Source: Neoarius graeffei
Lineage: Eukaryota; Chordata; Actinopteri; Siluriformes; Ariidae
Assembly: GCF_027579695.1 (NCBI RefSeq)
Contig: NC_083586.1
Location: forward strand, 2,780,501-2,844,500
Length of the DNA stretch: 64,000 bases
Direction: 5' to 3'
In this document: piece after piece, positions 1-10,640 of the stretch
Layout: each line of letters starts with the position of its first letter
Position numbering within the stretch: position 1 is the first letter of the stretch
Position numbers and translations under genes: made by a program
The notes under the pieces: generated by a model
Databases searched by the model: none
The model's input: only the letters and a program-made list of their open reading frames with translations
What the model was told of the DNA's origin: nothing

Positions 1-1
1 G

Positions 2-1872
2 CGGGAAAATTGGGAGGAGGGACCTTCACCAAGTGAAAATGAAACCCAATACGTTATTGACCTGCACGCAAAACTCCACACACTCACGCACCTAACTCAG
101 GAGAGTTTGCGGCAGGCCCAAGAACGACAAACCTGCCTGTACGACAAGGGTATGCACCTTAGGGAGTTTGCACTGGGAGATAAAGTACTCGTACTGTTGC
201 CCACATCTAGCTCCAAATTGGTCGCCAAGTGGCAAGGACCCTTTGAGGTCACACGGTGAGTCGGGGACATTGACTATGAGGTGAGGTGAACGGATAGGGG
301 TGGGGCGCTACAGATTTACCACCTCAATCTGCTCAAACTCTGGAACGAGGAGGTCCCCGTGGTGTTGGTGTCGGTGGTTCCAGAAAAGGCGGAGCTGGGG
401 CCGGAAGTTCAAAAGGGAACATTGGCATCACGTACCTCTCCGGTCCCCTGTGGGGACCACCTCTCCCCGACCCAACTCGCGGAGGTTGCCCAGTTGCAGA
501 CCGAGTTTTCGGACATGTTCTCACCCCTGCCCGGCCGCACCAACCTCATAGAGCACCACATTGAGACGCCCCCGGGGGTGGTAGTGCGTTGCCGCCCTAA
601 CAGGTTACCCGAACACAAGAAAAAAGTGGTTCAGGAAGAAGTCAAGGCCATGCTCGAAATGGGCATTGTCGAGGAGTCCCACAGTGACTGAAGCAGCCCG
701 GTGGTCTTGGTACCCAAGGCCGACGGGTCAGTCCGGTTCTGTGTAGACTATAGAAAAGTCAATGCGGTGTCTAAATTCGATGTGTACCCAATGCCTCGTA
801 TTGATGAGTTGCTCGATCGACTAGGCATGGCTCGCTTTTACTTGACACTGGATTTAAAAAAGGGTTATTGGCAGATCCCCTTGACTCCATTATCCCGAGA
901 AAAAACGGCCTTTTCCACACTGTTCGGCTTACACCAATTTGTCACACTTCCTTTTGGGTTGTTTGGGGCGCCCGCTACATTTCAGCAGCTGATGGATAGG
1001 GTCCTCCGCCCCCACGCCACTTATGCGGCCGCTTACCTCAACGACATTATTATCTATAGTAATGACTGGCCGAGGCACCTCCAACATCTGAGGGCCATCC
1101 TTAGGTTGCTGAGGCGAGCGGGTCTCACAGCCAACCCGAAGAAGTGTGTGATTGGGCGGGTGGAAGTACGGTATCTGGGCTTCCACTTGGGCAACGGGCA
1201 GGTGCGTCCCCAAATTAACAAGACAGCAGCAATTGCGGCCTGCCCGAGGCCCAAGACCAAAAACGGGGTGAGACAGTTCCTGGGGCTGGCTGGCTATTAT
1301 CGTAGGTTTATACCTAATTATTCGGACGTCACCAGCCCGCTGACTGATCTGACTAAAAAGGGGGCACCAGATCCGGTCCAGTGGACGGAGCAGTGCCAGC
1401 GGGCTTTTTCTGAGGTAAAGGCTGCACTGTGTGGGGGGCCACTTTTACACTCCCCTGACTTTTCTCTCCCCTTTATGTTACAGACGGATGTGTCGGACAG
1501 ATGGCTGGGGGCTGTTTTGTCCCAGGAGGTGGAGGGGGAGGATTGCCCAGTACTGTATATCAGTAGGAAGCTGTCAGTGCATGAGGGGAGCTACAGCACC
1601 ATTGAAAAAGAGTGCCTGGCGATCAAGTGGGCGGTCCTCACTCTCTGTTACTACCTGCTGGGACGCCCTTTCACCCTCTGTTCGGACCACACGCCCCTCC
1701 AGTGGCTCCACTGCATGAAGGATGCCAACGCGCGGATCATCCATTGGTATCTGTCACTCCAACACTTTAACTTCAAGGTGATCCACAGGCCAGGGGTGCA
1801 GATGGTCATGGCGGACTTCCTCTCCCATCAAGGGGGGGGGGAGTCAGCTGCAGGCTGGACGCCCACCTGGCC
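2..1872 (+). pseudogene. Gmr1-like pol fragment: integrase C-terminus, RT, RNase H
   Basis: One reading frame from base 2 carries the integrase tail (motif DKVLVLLPTSSSKL, then GPFEV), a linker, and RT. RT motifs are FCVDYRKVNAV, LTLDLKKGYWQIPL, LPFGLFGAPATFQ and AYLNDIIIYS, so the usual Y-x-D-D box reads YLND. RNase H follows, with QTDVSDRWLGAVL, STIEKECLAIKW and LCSDHTPLQW. Three in-frame TGA codons (257-259, 287-289, 689-691) break the frame; the third replaces a Trp that the 26 kb copy keeps. A run of ten G near 1831-1840 shifts the frame just before the expected stop. The copy is not functional. The homologous minus-strand copy has the same domain order, so this is family architecture and not a rearrangement. 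Confidence 0.88.
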
Positions 1873-1892
1873 TGAGTTGGGCGGTGGGGGTA

Positions 1893-2207
1893 TGTGGCAG
1901 CAGGGGCGTGGTCAAGCATCGGTCTGTGACTGGAGGGCGGAGTCAGGGAAGGTAAGTGGCAGAATCACTACACCTGATGTTAATTAATGTGTTTGTGTGT
2001 CTTCCCCAGTGACCGTGCCCTATTTCAGGACAGAGAGTGAGAGCAGAGGGAGCTCTCTCCCCAACCAGACGACTTGTGTGTGTGTGTGTGCGTGTGTGGC
2101 TGGGAGAGTAAAAGTTTGCACTGAAAAGTGAAAATAAAAAGAGTTTTGTGAACTCAGTTCTGGCCTGCCGTCCTTCTGTGCTCCACCCACCCATACGAAC
2201 TGTCACA
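1893..2207 (+). repeat. 3' LTR of Gmr1-like element
   Basis: Begins TGTGGCAGC and ends ACTGTCACA (TG...CA). It is collinear with the two LTRs of the minus-strand copy (24972-25282 and 36160-36470). A G-rich polypurine tract (GGCGGTGGGGGTA) lies just upstream. The LTR holds an AATAAAA poly(A) signal near 2133 and a (GT)n run at 2072-2096. Confidence 0.85.
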
Positions 2208-2872
2208 GTGCTATTGATGCTGGTCATTTGAGGTCAAGGCCTTTGTCACAGTGGCCTATTCAATGAGGCACTGGACTCTTAAGCCAGTGTTTGTGCGTCA
2301 AACTTGATGAGAGAAAGGCTTTGTCCAGAGGTTTTTGAAATTCGCGATTGCATGTGTTTAGCAGAGAGGGGAAAGCAGATTTCTTCTAACACCAACATTT
2401 CCACGATCCCATTAATTGAGAGTACACACAAGGATGCAGCAGAAGCATGGCTGGTAATGATTGCTAAACAAGAGGAAGCAAATCAGTAGTAAAAATGTGT
2501 CAGCCCATTTCAGTCCAGACAAATTCAGGTGTTTCCAGTTTCTTTTCTTCTTCTGTCCCATGTCAATTTGCGCCACATATAGGGACTGTTACAGCCATAG
2601 AGACAGGTTCCTAGCACTTAAGCCGCCCCTGTCGTTTGCCATCAGTCTTCTCATGTTGGACTTTTCAACATACCTGTAAGTTTCACGAATGCCTCATCGG
2701 CGACGATCCATGTCCCATTTGAAAACATTCACCCGTACAGCTGGGTTTGGGAATGCCTCACCGGGGTTAGCATCATGCAGCAGTTTTACCTCATTGCACA
2801 AGTGCACGATGGACTTGTCAGGATTACTTAAAATCATTTCTGTCAACCATTGCACGCTTAGTCCTGGGTCAG
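2208..2872 (+). repeat. Left inverted arm of palindrome
   Basis: Pairs with 4060-4720. Matching landmarks include TTAAGCCAGTGTTTGTGC, ATGCATGTGTTTAGCAGAG-type sequence, and CATGTCCCATTTGAAAACAT with its complement near 4209-4228. Arms are diverged by substitutions and small indels, so the duplication is old. Confidence 0.8.
2245..2295 (+). pseudogene. tRNA-Arg-like sequence (5' two thirds)
   Basis: Reads like the first ~50 nt of vertebrate tRNA-Arg(CCU): A-box region GTGGCCTATTCAATGAGGCA and anticodon arm CTGGACTCTTAAGCCAG. The T-arm (B box) that should follow is not recognisable. The seven-base anticodon loop CTCTTAA would give CUU, so it is not a valid Arg tRNA. A mirror copy sits at the other end of the palindrome. 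Confidence 0.6.
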
Positions 2873-2876
2873 ACCA

Positions 2877-2919
2877 CTGGATTCAGAGTCCAGAGTGCTA
2901 GCCATTACACCATGGAACC
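2877..2919 (-). pseudogene. tRNA-Gln 5' half (anticodon CTG)
   Basis: On the minus strand GGTTCCATGGTGTAATGG, then TAGCACTCTGG, then ACTCTGAATCCAG match tRNA-Gln from the acceptor 5' strand through the anticodon arm. After the anticodon stem the sequence changes abruptly to the palindrome arm, so variable loop, T-arm and 3' acceptor strand are absent. Confidence 0.75.
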
Positions 2920-3030
2920 AAGACAGAGCTGCAAGATTGTTTTTACCATCAAATTACTGCCATATACTGACCTTGCTCTGGCAAAAAATTTAGCACCCAC
3001 TTGGTCAAAGGCATACACAAACCACCAATC

Positions 3031-3093
3031 CTGAAACCCAGGACTGAATCAGGGACCTTCATTCTAACACTCTCCCTACTGAGCTATTTCAGC
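3031..3093 (-). pseudogene. tRNA-Phe pseudogene with 8-nt anticodon-arm deletion
   Basis: On the minus strand GCTGAAATAGCTCAGTAGGG, then AGAGTGTTAGAATGAA, then GGTCCCTGATTCAGTCC and TGGGTTTCAG follow tRNA-Phe(GAA) end to end. About 8 nt (GATCTAAA in the usual gene) are missing from the 3' side of the anticodon arm, so the anticodon stem cannot close. A and B boxes remain recognisable. Confidence 0.75.
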
Positions 3094-3229
3094 ATGCTCT
3101 ACAGGGTTTAACTCATGGCTCCTTCCATGCAGTCGGATACAGCCTTACGCCCTTGTCAAATGTATGCAGCAAGCAGAAATTTGTTTTTGAGATCACATTC
3201 CATAATATTACATTACAGGCATTAAGCAG

Positions 3230-3949
3230 ATGCACAACACCAACTCATCAGACTTGGAGGTAGACTGCCGGATTCAAGCTGCCACCAAAGCCTTCGGTGC
3301 TTTACAAAAGCAACTATGGTCTTGCCATGACGTCAAGAGAACCAGCAAGTTGAAAGTATACAACTCCGCAGTCTTATCACCTCTGATTTATGCCAATGAC
3401 TGTATGATGCTCTACAGTAAACACTTCAAGTATGTGACCAGGCTACAACTGTGACACCTGCATCAAATCCTCAAAATAAGATGGCAGGACAAGGTCCCAG
3501 ATGTAGAAGTCCTCAGGTGAGCCAAAACAGTAAGCGTGGAAACCCTTATCACAGCCTCCCAACTTCGTTGGGCTGGACACATCTGGCACATGCTTGACAC
3601 GCGACTACCCAAAGCCATTTTCTACGGAGAACTGAGCCTAGGAAAGAGGCTGACAGAAACAAGGAGGACAGAAACTGAGGTACAAAGATGTTTGGAAGAG
3701 GAACATGAAGAATGCCATCATTATCGATCAGACGTGGGAAAGGGATGCCTTGGTTAGAGAAACATAGCGAAGCAAAGTTAAAAGCTCAGTGTCTGAAATT
3801 GAAGACAAGCGTCAAAGGGAGTATAGGAGAGCTCACGAAACTAGACATTCCAGAGCACCTCAACCGGCCCATTCATGCCACCAGTGTGGACGACTCTGTC
3901 ACTCTGGTGCGGGCCTTGCGGCCCATCTGCGTTTCTGTGCATCCTAATG
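3230..3949 (+). pseudogene. Non-LTR retrotransposon ORF2 C-terminal fragment
   Basis: Frameshifted pieces spell the region downstream of the RT domain of a LINE: RIQAATKAFGALQKQLW and YNSAVLSPLIYANDCMML from 3263 on, then SQLRWAGHIWHMLDTRLPKA near 3554, and finally a zinc-finger-like C-terminus CHQCGRLCHSGAGLAAHLRF at 3875-3949. The last segment is C-x2-C-x12-H-x3-C followed by a stop. Such a finger close to the stop codon is typical of several LINE clades. Catalytic RT and endonuclease are absent. It lies in the centre of the palindrome and was probably captured there as a 5'-truncated retrocopy. Confidence 0.7.
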
Positions 3950-4059
3950 AAGCAGGCATCATCACTAGTGATGGACAGCCGACGAAGGGTTGTGGACAAC
4001 TGGCACCATTGGTGGGGCCCCTTTGGCTATTCTGTCATGACAGCAGGGCTGCCTGAGAT

Positions 4060-4720
4060 TGATGACCCAGGACTAAGCATGAAGTGGTTAACAGAAATGA
4101 TTTTGAGTAATCCTGACCAGTCCATCGTGCACTTGTGCAATGAGCTAAGTCTGTTGCATGATGCAAACACCGGTGAGGTATTCCCAAATCCAGTTTTATG
4201 GGTGAATGTTTTCAAATGGGACATGGATCATCGCCAATGAGGTATTCATGAAACTTATGTTGAAAAGTCCAACATGAGAAGACTGATGGCAAACGAAAGG
4301 GGCGGATGAAGTGCTAGGAACCTGTCTCTATGGCTGTAACGGTCCCTATATGTGGCCCAAATTGACATGGGACAGAAGAAGAAAAGAAACTGGAAACACT
4401 TGGATTTGTCTGGACTGAAATGGGCTGACACATTTTTACTACTGATTTGCTCCCTCTTGTTTAGCAATCATTGCCAGCCATGCTTCTGCGGGATCCTTGT
4501 GTATACTCTCAATTAATGGGATCTTGGAAATTTTGATGTTAGAAAAAATCTGCTTTCCCCTCTCTGTTAAACACATGCAATCGCGAATTTCAAAAGCCTT
4601 TGGACAAAGCCTTTCTCTCATCAAATTTGATGCACAAACACTGGCTTAAGAGTCCAGTGCCTCATTGATTAGGCCACTGTGACATAGGCCTTGACCTCAA
4701 ACGACCAGCATCAGTGGCAC
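4060..4720 (-). repeat. Right inverted arm of palindrome
   Basis: Reverse-complement partner of 2208-2872. The arm contains the mirror tRNA-Arg-like block and, at its inner end, the complement of GTCCTGGGTCA where the left arm abuts the tRNA-Gln piece. Confidence 0.8.
4633..4683 (-). pseudogene. tRNA-Arg-like sequence, mirror copy
   Basis: Minus-strand GTGGCCTAATCAATGAGGCA is one step closer to tRNA-Arg(CCU) than the left copy, because it keeps CCTAAT. The anticodon arm CTGGACTCTTAAGCCAG is identical to the left copy. The T-arm is again lost. Confidence 0.6.
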
Positions 4721-5298
4721 TAATACTCATGTGAAGGGGAAACAAAAGCCATCTTGGCCATCTTTCTATTCGGGGCATGAAGTCCCTATTAGCCCCCGTT
4801 CTATTAGATATCTGCGTGAACGCAGGTTCATGTTACCTTTGCTTTCTTCACAAAATCTGTATGGCTTTACTGATTTTATTGATTTCAACAAGGGCTGTAA
4901 CTTCATTGTCTTGGTATGTCATTCAAGTTAGGGAATAGGACCTGTGATTCCCAGGAGAGATGCTACACTGTGTTCACTATCATAACTAGCAAGAAAATCC
5001 TTTCTTTATTTCACCATGATTTATGACTGTTACAATGATTGATTCCATTCACTATATTCTACTGGAAAGAAGGCATCCAAAAAAACAGGTTCATGGTGAC
5101 TTATTATTTTATCTCAGATCTGGTTATTTCCTTAGACAAAGCTTTCTTTCTGCTCTGCCTACTCAAGCAAGTAGGACGCTTCTTTGCTTTGCTCCTGCTT
5201 TGCTCCTGCTTGATCTTTATTTTACTTTACTTTCTCATTTAATTTCCACAATTTTTTCATTTTATTTTTCATCTTTATAAGTTAGCTTTTAAAACAAA
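4721..5298. other. Unassigned; likely includes 5' UTR of LINE A
   Basis: No convincing gene. The sequence is AT-rich and runs straight into the ORF1 start of the LINE at 5299, so its right part is probably the LINE 5' UTR. I cannot place that boundary without another full-length copy. Confidence 0.4.
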
Positions 5299-6831
5299 AT
5301 GCCAGGGGGCAAAAAATCCAGGAGATCTTGCAGAAAATGCACAGAACTAGAACAGAGGATTTCTATCCTGGAATCAAAGATTGATGCCCTGCCAAAGACG
5401 GACGAACTAAGAGAGATATCTCACGAAAGGAGTACAGAAACAGTGGCTGAGAATGCAGAGATTGCACCCTGACAGGCCGATGGCATTGCAGATTGAGTGG
5501 ATGAATTCATCGATCTAACAGGGCAAAATGTGAGTACAGAAAACTGGCACATGATGGGTGGCAGGCCCAAAAATAAAAACAGAAGAGTAATTACCTCAAC
5601 ACCAGTTCATTCTGATACTATGCAACCCATGCTCCACAGCCATGCTACTAGAAATAGAGCCAGGTCTACAAACTACAATAGGATTTACAATCCTATGGAA
5701 AATCCACAGCCCATAAGGCTTCAGAACAAATTTGAATGCCTCAGGGATGTGGAAGCGGAATTTTCAGGTGGACAAACACATCATAGAAAGAGATTGCACC
5801 ACAACCGAATAGCTGTGGGAAGAGGCAAAAAGCAGCTCGTAACACCACCTGATCCCACAACCCTTGTTCTTGATGATTCCACTGTAAGACATTTAAAAGG
5901 ACATGGTATGATTATTTGCTGCCTTCCAAATGCATCCATCTCTGACACCAAAGACAGCATTTTGAAACTCATGTCCGAGCATAAAACTATCAAGCATATT
6001 GTTGTGCATGTGGGAGCAAATGATGTTTTCAGAGAACAGCTGTTTGTCCAAGATGATTTCAGAAAACTTTTTTCTGATCTCTATAAGACTGGAATACAAT
6101 CTTTTATCAGTGGCCCACTCCCTGCAAGGGGAAGCTTTGCATTTACTCGACTCTTCAGTCTTAACACCTGGCTTGGAAAAACTTGTTTTTTATTTGGTAT
6201 GAACTTCATAGACAATTTTAACCTTTTCTGGAATCGCAGAGAATTCTTCAAGCCAAATAGCACTGAACTCAGCTGGATTGGGACCAAAGTTTTAGCGGAT
6301 CACTATAGCCTCGCTCTACAACATGCAATTTTCTCTCAGCCAACATTGAGGAAAACAGTTGATAAGATATCGCAGACTGACCCAGTTACAAATATCAACA
6401 ATACCTCTGCAAAGCCAAAACAATCATCCATGCAAGTCTTCACCAAGGACACACAGCCATCTGGGGCAGACTGCCAAGATCCATCTGGGGCAGACTGCCA
6501 AGGACATCAACAATCACATGAAGAATGTGAGCATGCGATTCCATCATGTGATTCCATCCAGATTGAGGACCTGACCAAAGACAATCATACCAAGGCTGTA
6601 TCATCCACATCTCAACCCCATGCAAGTATCACAGAGACTGTCAGGGAGACAGTCACCACAGAGACAGTCATGAAGACACTCACAAAGACCTCACCAAAGT
6701 CCCAATCTCAGTCTCGCTCTTCTGACTTTATTGTACCATCTCCGTCTCCCCCCTGCATGGATTTCCCTAAAAGTATGCAGAGACTGCTGCCAATGGCTGC
6801 ACTCTCTTTTTCCAGCCCAAATCATTCATGA
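5299..6831 (+). pseudogene. LINE A ORF1: coiled coil plus SGNH-esterase-like domain
   Basis: Starts MPGGKKSRRSCRKCTELEQR and continues with a short heptad-like stretch (ELEQRISILESKIDAL), consistent with the trimer-forming coiled coil of LINE ORF1 proteins. Residues roughly 190-330 look like an SGNH/GDSL hydrolase: LVLDDSTVRHL (block I, Ser nucleophile in D-D-S-T), VVHVGANDVF (block III, G-x-N-D) and a C-terminal LSWIGTKVLADHYSLAL region where the catalytic His would lie. Esterase-type ORF1 proteins are known from CR1/L2 LINEs. Two in-frame TGA codons (5470-5472, 5494-5496) cut the N-terminal segment from the rest. A direct repeat encoding PSGADCQ twice is seen near 6451-6500. Ends at TGA 6829-6831. 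Confidence 0.75.
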
Positions 6832-7032
6832 CAAGCAGTGTACCCAGTTCATCAAAAATCAACCAACAGACTGAATTGTGTTCATCCAGGACTTTCAGCT
6901 GGCTACCAATCTTTTTCACCATCTAAAAAATACATGACATCTCCAATCCTTCCCCCTCCCAAACTCATGGAACATACAGAGAGTCTTGTATGATGAGCTG
7001 TGGGTCCCTGCATTGAGTGTAGTTTTGAAAAC

Positions 7033-10000
7033 AAGCTGGGACCCAGTATGCCTATGCCATTCTCTATTCCTGTGTTGATAAGAAATAGAAAACATAGAGC
7101 ATATTTAACCCAGGGGGTAAACCAGTCTAGTCTCCTTCCTGTTTCAAAACAACATCAGAGTGCCCAAGCGGATATTACTTCTAGACTTTCTGTAAAGCTA
7201 GCTCTTCTGAACGTTAGATCACTTTCAAACAAGTCATTTTTAATTAATGATCTTATCTGCAAACACAATCTTGATTTTTTTGCTTCTAACTGAAACATGG
7301 CTGGATCAAGCAAAGAGTGCTACCACCCTTATTGAAGCAGCTCCCCCAAATTTTAATTTCATGAGTGCTACCCGACATGGGAAAGGTGGAGGGATCGCAA
7401 ATATATTCAAAGCCTCTTTTCAATGTAAACAGTCCTCATTTGGTGATTTCACATCCTTTGAACACTTATGTGCACTTGTTACATGCTCTCCTAACATATT
7501 GTTATTAACTATTTACAGGCCTCCGAGACATTCAGCCAAAGTTTTTCTGGAAGAGTTTGGTGAACTGTTGTCAGTCATTTGCTTAGAGTTTGACTGTCTT
7601 ATTATATCTGGGGATTTTAACTTGCATGTAGATAATCTTGAAAACACTTATGCCAGAGAACTACTTGCACTTAGTGACAACTTCAACCTAGTACAACATG
7701 TACAGGGGCCAACCCACTCTCGTGGTCATACCCTTGACCTCGTCATCACAAAGGGTCTTACTGTTTCTACTACTGTTGTTGACCTGGCCTTATCTGATCA
7801 TTTCTGTGTTTTCTCTGATGTTTCTATGTCTCCTCACATTCAGAACAGCTCAACGACTATGGGTAGGAGAGTCATAAAAGACAACACGTGTTCTCTTTGA
7901 GCAAGCTCTCTCTCGGATCTCAACCAAGATGTCAGACTCTGTAGATGATTTACTGGAAATTTTTAATTTAAATATGACCCAAATTATGGATGATATTGCT
8001 CCATTCAAAATCAAAAGAGTCATTGACAAGCAGAAAGCACCATGGAAGCAATACCCAGCTGTTAAATTGCTAAAGAGAGAATGTAGAAAGACTGAAAGAA
8101 AATGGCATAAATCTAAACTTCACATCCATTATCAAATCCATAAAGAGATGCTTTGTAAATATAATTATGAAATTCATAAAGCAAGACAATCTTTCTTCTC
8201 CAACATCATCAACAGGAATATGAACAATGCCCGTGTGCTATTTTCAACAGTAGAGAAGCTAACTAATCCCCCACCACAATTAGTACCTGAACTTCTCTCA
8301 GTTAATAAATGCAATGAGTTTGCATCCTTCTTTAATGGTAAAATTGATAAAATATGGCAGAATATTGCTCATAATATATCTCAGTTGCAAATAATTGAAA
8401 AGCTGCAATCACCAGTGACACAGACAGACAACTTCAACACAATGTCAGAATTTTGTTTAACTGATCACGAGACTCTTGAAAAAACTGTACAAAATCTCAG
8501 TTCCTCAACATCTGAATTGGACATTCTGCCCACCAACTTTTTTAAGTCTGTTCTTCACCTTATAATTACAGATATGCTTCAGATCATAAATACATCCCTA
8601 GAGACTGGCATTGTTCCTGTGTCCCTGAAAAAAGCCGTTGTAAAGCCCCTACTTAAAAAGAATAATCTGGATGCTTCAGTATTAAACAACTACAGGCCAA
8701 TATCAAATCTACCATTCATCAGGAAAATCCTTGAAAAAATTGTCTTCAATCAATTAACTGCCTTCTTGATATCAAACAGCTGTTTTGATAACTTTCAGTC
8801 AGGATTTCGTGCCAATCATAGCACTGAAACAGCGCTGATTAAAGTTATAAATGGCATATGTCTTAATACTGATGCAGGCAAAACATCGGTCCTGGTGTTA
8901 CTGGACCTCAGTGCAGCTTTTGATACTGTTGATCACAACATACTGCTATATCGACTTGAACACTGGGTTGGATTGACTGGTAAAGTTATAAATTGGTTAA
9001 AATCATACTTAAAAGATAGAAGCTTCTTTGTTACCATGGGAAATTGTACCTCAACATCAATGTCCTTGACCTGTGGTGTCCCCCAGGGGTCGATTCTTGG
9101 ACCATTACTATTCAACCTTTACATGCTCCCACTTGTACAAATTATCAAGAACAACTCAATTTTGTATCACTGCTATGCAGATGACACCCAAATTTATTTT
9201 GCTCTAACACCTAATGATTATGCCCCCCTTGAATGTCTCTACCAGTGTATCAACCAAATCAACAACTGGATGTCACAAAATTTTCTTCAGCTGAACACAG
9301 ATAAAACAGAAGTAATTCTATTTGGGAAAAAGATGAAAGACTCAGGATTACCACTATTCTTGACACAGAGGGGATTAAAACAAAAGAAATGGTTAAAAAT
9401 CTTGGTGTTTTCATTGACAGCGAGCTAAATTTTGACAGTCACATGAAAGTAATCACTAAAATGGCATTTTATCACCTAAAAACCATTTCCAAACTAAGAA
9501 GACTTATGTCAAAATATGATCTGGAAAAACTTAGACATTCCTTCATCTCTAGTAGGGTTGATTACTGCAATGGCCTTTTCACAGGCCTGCCAAAAAAGAC
9601 CATCAAACGACTTCAGGTGATTCAAAATGCAGCGGCTAGGGTTCTCACATGAACAAAAAGAACAGAGCACATTACTCCATGGTTGGTAGAAGAGAGCAAC
9701 TGGACTTGCTTGAAAAGTCTTGAAGATGTTTCGCCTCTCATCTGAAAGGCATCCTCAGTTGCCTTTCAGAGGTGGGTGTCTATGACATCTATCAGCCACC
9801 TACAATGCAGCCATCAGCATTCTGATTCGGATTCTATGATGATCCATGAGAGGATAAATACTTGATAGTCCCTATTAGACAGACAGAACTGAGGATGCCT
9901 TTTGGACGAGAGGCGAAATGTCTTCAAGACTTTACAAGCAAGTCCAGTTGCTCTCTTCTACCAACCACAGATTACTATGTACCTGGATGACTGAGTATCT

Positions 10001-10346
10001 TCACAGATAAGCACATTACTCCAATTCTAAGGTCCCTTCACTGGCTTCCAGTAAGCTATAGAATTGACTTTAAAGCATTGCTGCTGGTGTACAAATCTCT
10101 AAAGGGTACAGGGCCCAATTACCTCTCTGATATGTTGCAGCGGCCTAACCCAATCAGATCTACCAGATCGCAGCAGCAAAATTTACTGGTAAAACCTGTT
10201 GTTAAAACAAAGTGTGGTGAAGCAGCTTTTAGCTACTATGCAGTACAGCTATGGAACTAACTCCCAGAGGACATTAAAAATGCTCCTGCTGTTGGCAGCT
10301 TCAAATCTAGACTAAAGACCAAGCTGTTTTCAGATGCTTTCTGCTA
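7033..10346 (+). pseudogene. LINE A ORF2: AP endonuclease and reverse transcriptase, frameshifted
   Basis: Endonuclease motifs: LALLNVRSLSNKSFLINDLI, LLLTETWLD, LTIYRPPRHS, ISGDFNLHVDN, and ALSDHFCVF near the catalytic SDH. RT motifs: KPLLKKNNLDASVLNNYRPI, FRANHSTETALIKVI, LLDLSAAFDTVDH, GVPQGSILGPLLFNLY and CYADDTQIYF (catalytic YADD). Lesions: an extra T in the T-run at about 7275-7281 compared with copy 2; a frameshift near 7895, present in both copies; and a frameshift near 9400. An insertion at 9680-10010 splits the C-terminal region, which resumes as ILRSLHWLPVSYRIDFKALL-type sequence at 10021. Not functional. Confidence 0.85.
9680..10010. mobile_element. 331-bp foldback insertion with 13-bp target duplication
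   Basis: Direct repeats GCACATTACTCCA at 9667-9679 and 10011-10023 flank it. Inside, about 68 bp arms are inverted: GAGAGCAACTGGACTTGCTT near 9692 and its complement ending near 9956. The arms are separated by about 130 bp. The family is not recognised. Long duplications suggest target-primed retroposition, while the inverted arms suggest a hairpin RNA or foldback DNA. Confidence 0.75.
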
Positions 10347-10640
10347 ACTGATTAATATTGTCATCTTTACATGTTTTAAACTTTCTTAACTTTTACAGTC
10401 TCTGCATGTTTTAAACTTTACTTTTATTCTATTTTATTCTGCTATTTTTTAACTGAATTTTACTTCATTTTATTATTTTATTTCTACTATTGTTTAATTC
10501 TTATTATTTTTCTTCCCCATTTATTTTATGTAATTTTATTTTCTATTGTTTACTGTTTTGCTTTTACTTCTGTAAAGCACATTGAACTGCCACTGTGTAT
10601 GAAATGTGCTATATAAATAAACTTGCCTTGCCTTGCCTTA

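Larger units (their letters stand above)
1..2207 (+). mobile_element. Gmr1-like Ty3/gypsy retrotransposon, 3' part (cut by window edge)
   Basis: Integrase C-terminal sequence (from base 2) runs directly into reverse transcriptase and RNase H, followed by a 3' LTR at 1893-2207. Integrase before RT is the pol order of the Gmr1 group of fish Ty3/gypsy elements (established knowledge) and differs from ordinary gypsy (RT-RH-IN). The same family is present in full on the minus strand at 24972-36470, which confirms the order and the LTR limits. Gag, protease and the integrase core lie outside the window. Confidence 0.9.
2208..4720. mobile_element. Palindromic element with ~660 bp inverted arms and tRNA-derived pieces
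   Basis: The outer ends GTGCTATTGATGCTGG (2208 on) and the reverse complement ending at 4720 pair. Homology continues with scattered mismatches and small indels to about 2872 on the left and 4060 on the right. The roughly 1.2 kb centre holds tRNA-Gln-like and tRNA-Phe-like sequences and a LINE 3' end. The left arm touches the preceding LTR at 2207/2208, so its true outer limit may have been removed by that insertion. I do not recognise the family. It could be a foldback element, an inverted duplication of a tRNA cluster, or two head-to-head retrocopies. Confidence 0.7.
5299..10638 (+). mobile_element. L2-clade LINE, family A, copy 1 (near full length)
   Basis: ORF1 and ORF2 (endonuclease then RT) are followed by a 3' end with GAAATGTGCTATATAAATAA and (CTTGC)n, the usual L2-type tail in fish. 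A second copy of this family is at 48340-51956, which is useful for spotting lesions. This copy is interrupted at 9680-10010. Its tail directly abuts LINE B at 10641. Confidence 0.85.
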
